Part shown: positions 31,608-35,869 of the stretch, in pieces
How positions within the stretch are numbered: position 1 is the stretch's first letter
Layout of the letters: every line of letters starts with the position of its first letter
Assembly: GCA_963589005.1 (NCBI GenBank)
Contig: CAVAJR010000024.1
Coordinates: 1 to 35,869 of the forward strand
Direction of reading: 5' to 3'
DNA: 35,869 nt
Source of the DNA: RGIG5612 sp963589005
Lineage (GTDB): Bacteria; Bacillota; Clostridia; Lachnospirales; Lachnospiraceae
Position numbers and translations under genes: made by a program
Notes under the pieces: generated by a model
Database searches by the model: none
The model's input: only the letters and a program-made list of their open reading frames with translations
What the model was told of the DNA's origin: nothing

Positions 31608-32084
31608 CTATCCTACCAGCTTATAAAATGCATCCTGCCACTCCTGAGCATTTTCTCCGACTGCATAAAAATAATAATCTCCCTTTTGTCCGTATATTGC
31701 CTGCTCAAGCAAGGCCACTTGATCTGCGCCATAACCTGTAAAATTCTCTATCTGTGTCTGCAGGCGTGATGCCACTGCATTTTCTATCAGTTCCATTTCT
31801 TCGTCATTTGAAGTCTTGGCAATAAATAACTCTCTTACATCCATGATCGCATTGGAGGCATAATATAAATATTCTGAAGGAATCATCCCAAATGCACTGT
31901 TAGTTCCGGAAGAATCCTTTTCTACCAGTTCTGATATGCCTTCCTGTACAGACATAGTTTCCTTTATCTTATCCATTGAAACATCCTTCGAGGAGTTAGA
32001 GGTAAGCATGACAACTATGAAAATAACCAATGCAGCCAGAACCACAGCCTCTATTATATTTAATATATTTTTTCTGTTTAACAT
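31608..32084 (-). CDS. DUF4358 membrane-anchored protein
   Basis: The 158-residue protein has one N-terminal membrane helix (IEAVVLAALVIFIVVML) and an extracellular part matching the DUF4358 pattern: SEYLYYASNAIMDVRELFIAK, an alpha-helical RLQTQIENFTGYG, then GDYYFYAVGENAQEWQDAF. The function of the family is unknown, but it is common in clostridial operons with MBOAT and DHHW proteins, as here. The ATG at 32084 follows AAGGA closely; a TTG at 32096 overlaps that site. It lies 13 nt before the MBOAT gene and 97 nt after the SGNH gene. Confidence 0.78.
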   Translation of the reverse strand: MLNRKNILNIIEAVVLAALVIFIVVMLTSNSSKDVSMDKIKETMSVQEGISELVEKDSSGTNSAFGMIPSEYLYYASNAIMDVRELFIAKTSNDEEMELIENAVASRLQTQIENFTGYGADQVALLEQAIYGQKGDYYFYAVGENAQEWQDAFYKLVG

Positions 32085-32181
32085 TGTTTCCTTCAACAGT
32101 CTTAATTTTTAAAGATTAACTTTTCTTGCATGGCTCAGATACAAAATCAAATATGTCCGCATATCAAGAACCACCTGTTAA

Positions 32182-33069
32182 TCAGTACTCTACATCTACT
32201 AATCCCGCTACCTCTGCCATATATGTCATCCACAGCGGATAATATTGCCAGCCCGGATGCAGTCCGTCATCTGCATATATCTCAGGATGAGCCTCCAAAA
32301 TGAAATTCGAATTGAAATAATGGCATCCCAGGTCATCACACATCTTGGAAATCGCTGTATTATAATCATCCATATATGCGTAATAATAATATTCCTCCAG
32401 AAAATTCGGATCACAAGGGATTATTCCCTGCACATATATTTCTGCCCACGGAACACTTTCCTGCAGTCTCTGAATTATATTTGTATAATCACTTATAAAT
32501 GAGTCCACGTACTCATCGTACGACTTAATACAGTTTGCCGAAAATGTAAGGAAAATTGTAGATGGCTGAAGTGCTTCTGTTCCTGCAATAACATCCTCCG
32601 CCGAATACAGGCTTATTCCCACCTCTGACTGCAGATTTGCGTCATTGATCCAGTCAAATCCTCGTATGGCTTCTGCCACGGAATCTCCTATAATTGCTGC
32701 ATCTGAGAACCATCTGCGAAAATTTTCGGCATTATAATCATAATTTCCATAATTATCCATAAGCTTACTCTGCAGCGCATCAAGATCGACATTCACAACT
32801 CTTTCCGGCACAAAGCCACTAAGATCTGAAGCACTTTTTGTCTGCAGTTCAGCCAATCTTGCATTGGCAGCACTTATTTGTTCTTGATTTTGACTTGAGG
32901 GATGATAAACTCCCAGCCCCTTGGAACAATAAAATATAATCGCAATCAGTGCCAGCAGCATAAGACACAGGTACAACGGTCCTGATTTTCTGCGGGTTCG
33001 TCCTGAAGATTTTCTTGCTTCAGCCCTTTTATATCCATTTTTATCAGACATTTTAATATTCGATATCAT
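32182..33069 (-). CDS. Membrane-anchored SGNH/GDSL hydrolase
   Basis: This 295-residue type II membrane protein has a basic N terminus (to about 30), one helix (about 31-48) and an extracellular SGNH esterase domain. It has the nucleophile block IIGDSVAEA (Ser130), a TFSANC segment in block III position, and DDGLHPGWQYY holding the catalytic Asp268/His271. Such enzymes remove or transfer acetyl groups on surface glycans. It is first in an operon with the DUF4358, MBOAT and DHHW genes, so it could act as acetyltransferase or editing esterase in the same pathway. The start is uncertain: the ATG at 33069 lacks a close ribosome site (GGAG is about 20 nt away), and an ATG at 33051 is equally weak. 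Confidence 0.82.
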   Translation of the reverse strand: MISNIKMSDKNGYKRAEARKSSGRTRRKSGPLYLCLMLLALIAIIFYCSKGLGVYHPSSQNQEQISAANARLAELQTKSASDLSGFVPERVVNVDLDALQSKLMDNYGNYDYNAENFRRWFSDAAIIGDSVAEAIRGFDWINDANLQSEVGISLYSAEDVIAGTEALQPSTIFLTFSANCIKSYDEYVDSFISDYTNIIQRLQESVPWAEIYVQGIIPCDPNFLEEYYYYAYMDDYNTAISKMCDDLGCHYFNSNFILEAHPEIYADDGLHPGWQYYPLWMTYMAEVAGLVDVEY

Positions 33070-33427
33070 TTACAATCTATATTTCTGCTCCACGCCAATA
33101 TTTTGTCATTACATTCATGCAACAGCTCATTACAAAAACGTAGGAATTTTATCAGATTATTAACAATTCTTCCATAACCATGCCAAATATTATTTAAAAA
33201 AGCGAAATCTTATTGTATTATGAAATCAAACCGCCACAGACTATCCGGGTTTCGGTTAGATGTATATTGCCGTTATCCTGTTTCATCTGCTGCTTGGTGG
33301 ATTTTTGCAAAGAAATTATTTCGAAACAAGTCTCAGAGTGAATGGTATAGTTATTCGGAAAACGTCATACTAATAAAAAAGTCGGAAATTATAGAACCTA
33401 AATCTAAATTTGCAGGAGGTATATTGC
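33070..33427. other. Divergent intergenic region between the SGNH gene and telA
   Basis: These 358 bases separate divergent operons. Besides a candidate telA promoter (33193-33221) and the telA ribosome site GGAGG (33415-33419), I see no strong hairpin and no tRNA. A minus-strand promoter for the SGNH operon must lie here. Candidates such as TTGGCA with 17 nt to TTAATA are weak and I cannot choose between them. An open frame of 74 codons from 33220 runs into telA and has no ribosome site. Confidence 0.5.
33193..33221 (+). promoter_or_regulatory. Candidate telA promoter
   Basis: TTTAAA (33193-33198) and TATTAT (33216-33221) are separated by 17 nt. The -35 box is poor. If used, the telA leader would be about 200 nt long. 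Confidence 0.3.
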
Positions 33428-34795
33428 ATGTCAGGTACAATTAAACTCGAGTTAAACAAAGTCGATACAGGTGCACAGCTTCAGCAGACAATTGTCTCTG
33501 CCCCATCACAAGGCAATACTTCAGATATATTGTCCCACGATTCCCATAAGACGATAATTACAAATTCAGCATTTCCAACAGAAACATCGGCTGAACTTGT
33601 TTCAGATGACGGATCCGTAACAAAGCAGCCTGTTCAGCAATCTCAGAATATTCAGACAATTAACAAAGACGACGATTCAGTACCAGAATTATCTGTTAAA
33701 TACCTTGAAGATGTTCATCTTACTCCTGAAGAGCAGCAGGAGGTTGACTCATTTTCAGAAAAGATCAACATTGCTGATACAAATATCGTTTTAAACTACG
33801 GCTCATCGGCTCAGAAAAAAATAGCTGAATTCTCTGATGCTGCTCTCGACGGAGTCAGGACCCAGACTCTTGGCGAAGTTGGCAAGGATGTTGCAAGCCT
33901 CGTTACAGAGCTCAAGGGATTCGATGTTGAAGGCGAACAAAGCAAAGGATTTCTCGGTCTTTTCAAGAAAAAGACCAACGATATCGTGTCGTTAAAGACT
34001 CGTTACGATTCAACAGAAGCCAATGTAGATAAGATTGTTGAAGTTCTTGAAAATCATCAAAACCAGCTTACGACAGATATTGTAATGCTGGATAAAATGT
34101 ATGATTCAAATCTTACATACTTCAAGGAACTTACAATGTACATTCTGGCTGGTAAAGCCAAACTTGAGAAGGAACAGAAAACCACATTAGTTGAACTTCA
34201 GAATAAAGCTCAGGAGACCGGTCTTGCAGAAGATGCTCAAAAGGCAAATGATTATGCCTCTCTGTGCGATCGTTTTGATAAAAAGCTCCATGATCTGGAG
34301 CTTACAAGAACAGTAAGTATGCAGATGGCTCCGCAGATCAGGCTGATCCAGAATTCCGATACATTAATGACTGAAAAAATCCAGTCAGTCATTAACAATA
34401 CTATCCCTCTTTGGAAGAATCAGATGGTTCTCGCCCTGGGTATGTCCCACGCAGAGGAGGCCATGAAGGCTCAGCAGCTGGTGACAGACTTTACCAATAC
34501 ACTGCTCAAAGAGAATGCTGACAAATTAAAACAAACTACAGCAACTATTGCAGCAGAAAGCGAGAAAGGAATCATTGATCTTGAATCTGTTAAGTATGCA
34601 AATGAGCAGCTTATTTCCTCTCTTGACGAGGTTATACATATTCAGGAGGAAGGCCGTGAGAAACGGCGCGCAGCAGAAAATGAATTAGGTCAGATTGAAG
34701 TTAGGCTCAAGAAAAAGCTTCTTGATATCAGAAATTCACCGACCAACATTGCTGCATCAGTTGATGAGCCTGAAATCTCAAATACAGAAAAATAA
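33428..34795 (+). CDS. telA: TelA family toxic-anion resistance protein
   Basis: This 455-residue cytoplasmic protein is rich in long helices. It belongs to the TelA family, named for tellurite resistance but also linked to tolerance of wall- and membrane-active agents. Typical features are LTPEEQQEVDSFSEKI, SSAQKKIAEFSDAALDGVRT, GFLGLFKKKTNDIVSLKTRY, NSDTLMTEKIQSVINNTIP and WKNQMVLALG. The first 75 or so residues are a variable, Ser/Thr/Gln-rich region. The ATG at 33428 has GGAGG 8 nt upstream; a possible ATG at 33410 lies before that site. A hairpin 110 nt downstream may end the transcript. The usual partner, XpaC, is encoded 344 nt further on, which supports the assignment. Confidence 0.93.
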   Translation: MSGTIKLELNKVDTGAQLQQTIVSAPSQGNTSDILSHDSHKTIITNSAFPTETSAELVSDDGSVTKQPVQQSQNIQTINKDDDSVPELSVKYLEDVHLTPEEQQEVDSFSEKINIADTNIVLNYGSSAQKKIAEFSDAALDGVRTQTLGEVGKDVASLVTELKGFDVEGEQSKGFLGLFKKKTNDIVSLKTRYDSTEANVDKIVEVLENHQNQLTTDIVMLDKMYDSNLTYFKELTMYILAGKAKLEKEQKTTLVELQNKAQETGLAEDAQKANDYASLCDRFDKKLHDLELTRTVSMQMAPQIRLIQNSDTLMTEKIQSVINNTIPLWKNQMVLALGMSHAEEAMKAQQLVTDFTNTLLKENADKLKQTTATIAAESEKGIIDLESVKYANEQLISSLDEVIHIQEEGREKRRAAENELGQIEVRLKKKLLDIRNSPTNIAASVDEPEISNTEK

Positions 34796-34902
34796 TTATG
34801 ATTTGCATGATTTCAGCAAGTTCATGACAATGTCTGCTTTTTTCAGTCCTGCATGTTAAAATCGAAGCCGTTTACAGGACTATATTTGCAAAACATCTTA
34901 AA

Positions 34903-34940
34903 TACAGCAGGCCAAGAAAATCCCTGGCCTGCTATATTTA
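34903..34940 (+). terminator. Hairpin after telA, probable terminator
   Basis: AGCAGGCCA and TGGCCTGCT (9 bp, perfect) enclose a 10-nt loop, 110 nt beyond the telA stop, followed by the modest T-run ATATTTAG. It could act on either strand. Confidence 0.6.
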
Positions 34941-34982
34941 GACATAGTCATACTGTATGCAATTCTATAGCAGCTTAAATAG

Positions 34983-35011
34983 TAGTTTAGAAGCAGATAT
35001 GATCTAAACTA
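34983..35011. repeat. Perfect 9-bp inverted repeat upstream of xpaC
   Basis: TAGTTTAGA and TCTAAACTA are separated by 11 nt, a span of 29 nt with a half-site spacing of about two helical turns. No T-run follows. It lies about 30 nt upstream of the candidate xpaC -10 box, where an activator or repressor dimer could bind. Confidence 0.7.
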
Positions 35012-35040
35012 AAAGCATAGCGTTATGGTTGAAGGCATAC

Positions 35041-35049
35041 TGGTATAAA
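35041..35049 (+). promoter_or_regulatory. Candidate extended -10 promoter of xpaC
   Basis: TGGTATAAA gives an extended -10 element (TG-n plus TATAAA). No good -35 box is found at 16-18 nt. The transcript would start at the base of the 35050-35075 hairpin. Confidence 0.35.
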
Positions 35050-35080
35050 TGTGAGATGCCCAACATCATTTCACACATAC

Positions 35081-35112
35081 AAAAAAACCTACAGCCTCAT
35101 TGAGGGAGGCTG
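35081..35112 (-). terminator. Terminator-like hairpin on the minus strand upstream of xpaC
   Basis: CAGCCTC and GAGGCTG (7 bp) enclose a 7-nt loop. On the minus strand the hairpin is followed by TAGG and seven Ts, the layout of an intrinsic terminator for leftward transcripts. On the plus strand it would be a leader hairpin 28 nt before the xpaC start. Confidence 0.5.
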
Positions 35113-35139
35113 CGGGCTAATCATACGAGGAGAAACCAA

Positions 35140-35799
35140 GTGAAGAAAAAAACGAACAGCATAATAGCCGTGGTCATTGTAATTGCCTTATGCATATTAG
35201 CAATTACATTTGCTCAAAAAATCTCAATACCGCTTATTCGTACTATTGTAACAATCACGATAATAATAGCGACAATATTGTTTTTGATCATGGGAGGTAT
35301 ATTGATATTTGCCAATAAATCCGGTCAGAAAGAAAATGGTGACTGCGCCTGTGGAACAGATAAAAAGGGCCTGTCTCCAGAACAGTCAGAATCTATAAAC
35401 AAAGCATTTTCTCAGCTTTCATCAATAAAGATGACAATTGCCAGAATTAAAAATACCTCCGTTGTTCAATCTGGAAATGATGCTTGTGTTTCCGTAGACA
35501 AGGTACTTCGAACCCTTAAGGATAAACCGGATAAAATCCAGACATCAAGACAGCTTTTTAACTATTATCTTCCAACTATGGAAAAGGTCATCGCAAAATA
35601 TCAACATATTGAAACGAACAATGTCGATAATGCTGATATGCCGGCAAAAGTTACCAGCTATCTTAATGATGTAAGATCAGCTATGAATAACCTCTATGAG
35701 GGATTATTTGATAAAGATAAGCTGAATATGGAAGTTGATATGGAGGCTATGAAATTGGCAATCATACGGGACGGACTTCTGGAAGAGAGTGAAATTTAA
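35140..35799 (+). CDS. xpaC: XpaC family membrane protein, TelA partner
   Basis: The 219-residue protein resembles the XpaC family (named for 5-bromo-4-chloroindolyl phosphate hydrolysis in Bacillus), often encoded next to TelA. It has two membrane helices (about 7-25 and 32-57), a short linker with CAC (about 69-71), and a helical cytoplasmic domain with the family pattern LRTLKDKPDKIQTSRQLF, NYYLPTMEKVIAKY and DVDMEAMKLAI-type C-terminal helix. The start codon is GTG at 35140, with AGGAG 7 nt upstream. Its molecular role is unknown; with TelA it is linked to envelope stress. It is followed after about 10 nt by a terminator. Confidence 0.82.
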   Translation: MKKKTNSIIAVVIVIALCILAITFAQKISIPLIRTIVTITIIIATILFLIMGGILIFANKSGQKENGDCACGTDKKGLSPEQSESINKAFSQLSSIKMTIARIKNTSVVQSGNDACVSVDKVLRTLKDKPDKIQTSRQLFNYYLPTMEKVIAKYQHIETNNVDNADMPAKVTSYLNDVRSAMNNLYEGLFDKDKLNMEVDMEAMKLAIIRDGLLEESEI

Positions 35800-35808
35800 A
35801 CAGCCTTA

Positions 35809-35846
35809 AAAAAGAGACTTCCAAATGCTGGAAATCTCTTTTCTTA
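35809..35846 (+). terminator. Rho-independent terminator after xpaC
   Basis: AAGAGA and TCTCTT pair, then after one C/A mismatch TTCC pairs with GGAA around a 7-nt loop, followed by TTCTTATG within a T-rich stretch. It starts 10 nt past the xpaC stop. Confidence 0.75.
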
Positions 35847-35869
35847 TGCTCTTCTGCCGCAGATGGGAA

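Larger units (their letters stand above)
34796..35139. other. Intergenic region between telA and xpaC, rich in inverted repeats
   Basis: These 344 bases contain no credible gene but much symmetry. There is a 7-bp repeat AGTCCTG/CAGGACT (34845-34881) and the telA hairpin (34906-34933). Then come a perfect 9-bp repeat TAGTTTAGA/TCTAAACTA (34983-35011), an extended -10 box (35041-35049), and two hairpins in the xpaC leader (35050-35075 and 35092-35112). Confidence 0.6.

Noticed and set aside
33220..33444. 74-codon frame upstream of telA
   Set aside because: It has no ribosome site and overlaps the telA start in another frame, and its composition is unlike the neighbouring proteins.

Overview
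The window is chromosomal DNA of a low-to-moderate GC Gram-positive bacterium, most likely a member of the Lachnospiraceae (Clostridia). The evidence is the firmicute-type rpmG-secE-nusG-rplKAJL-rpoBC run with an L10 leader, strong AGGAGG ribosome sites, TelA/XpaC proteins, a CdaA/CdaR pair and YkuD proteins carrying clostridial W-YY cell-wall-binding repeats. Genus and species cannot be read from the sequence. I saw no tRNA, rRNA, insertion sequence, prophage or CRISPR array.

Left part (1-9.5 kb): surface polysaccharide and cell wall. A plus-strand pair (the tail of a wall-binding repeat protein, then a GT2 glycosyltransferase) converges on a minus-strand operon. That operon holds a polyprenyl-phosphate sugar-1-phosphate transferase, a large secreted L,D-transpeptidase with about 21 wall-binding repeats, and a Wzy-like polymerase. 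Upstream of it is a second L,D-transpeptidase, a lipoprotein with a new-looking stalk repeat and ricin-like lectin repeats. The two transpeptidases share a YkuD domain ending in SHGC-RL but use different targeting modules.

Middle (9.5-21 kb): the core transcription/translation cluster, all on the minus strand: rpmG, secE, nusG, rplK, rplA, L10 leader with attenuator, rplJ, rplL, terminator, rpoB promoter, rpoB, rpoC, terminator. Several start codons were reassigned from ribosome-site spacing.

21-29 kb: a tight minus-strand operon of eight genes behind a near-consensus promoter (TTGACT, 17 nt, TATAAT). The order is an alpha-oxoamine synthase resembling serine palmitoyltransferase, an SDR reductase, two unrecognised membrane proteins, cdaA (c-di-AMP synthase), cdaR, galE and a second polyprenyl-phosphate sugar transferase. 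Most junctions overlap by 4 nt or are separated by 5-15 nt. The usual third gene of the cdaA-cdaR-glmM cluster is replaced by galE and the sugar transferase. This joining of c-di-AMP signalling, a possible sphingoid-base route and glycan initiation is the most interesting feature of the window.

29-33 kb: a minus-strand operon for O-acylation of a surface polymer (SGNH hydrolase, DUF4358 protein, MBOAT acyltransferase, DHHW protein). 33-35.9 kb: plus-strand telA and xpaC, separated by a 344-nt region rich in inverted repeats.
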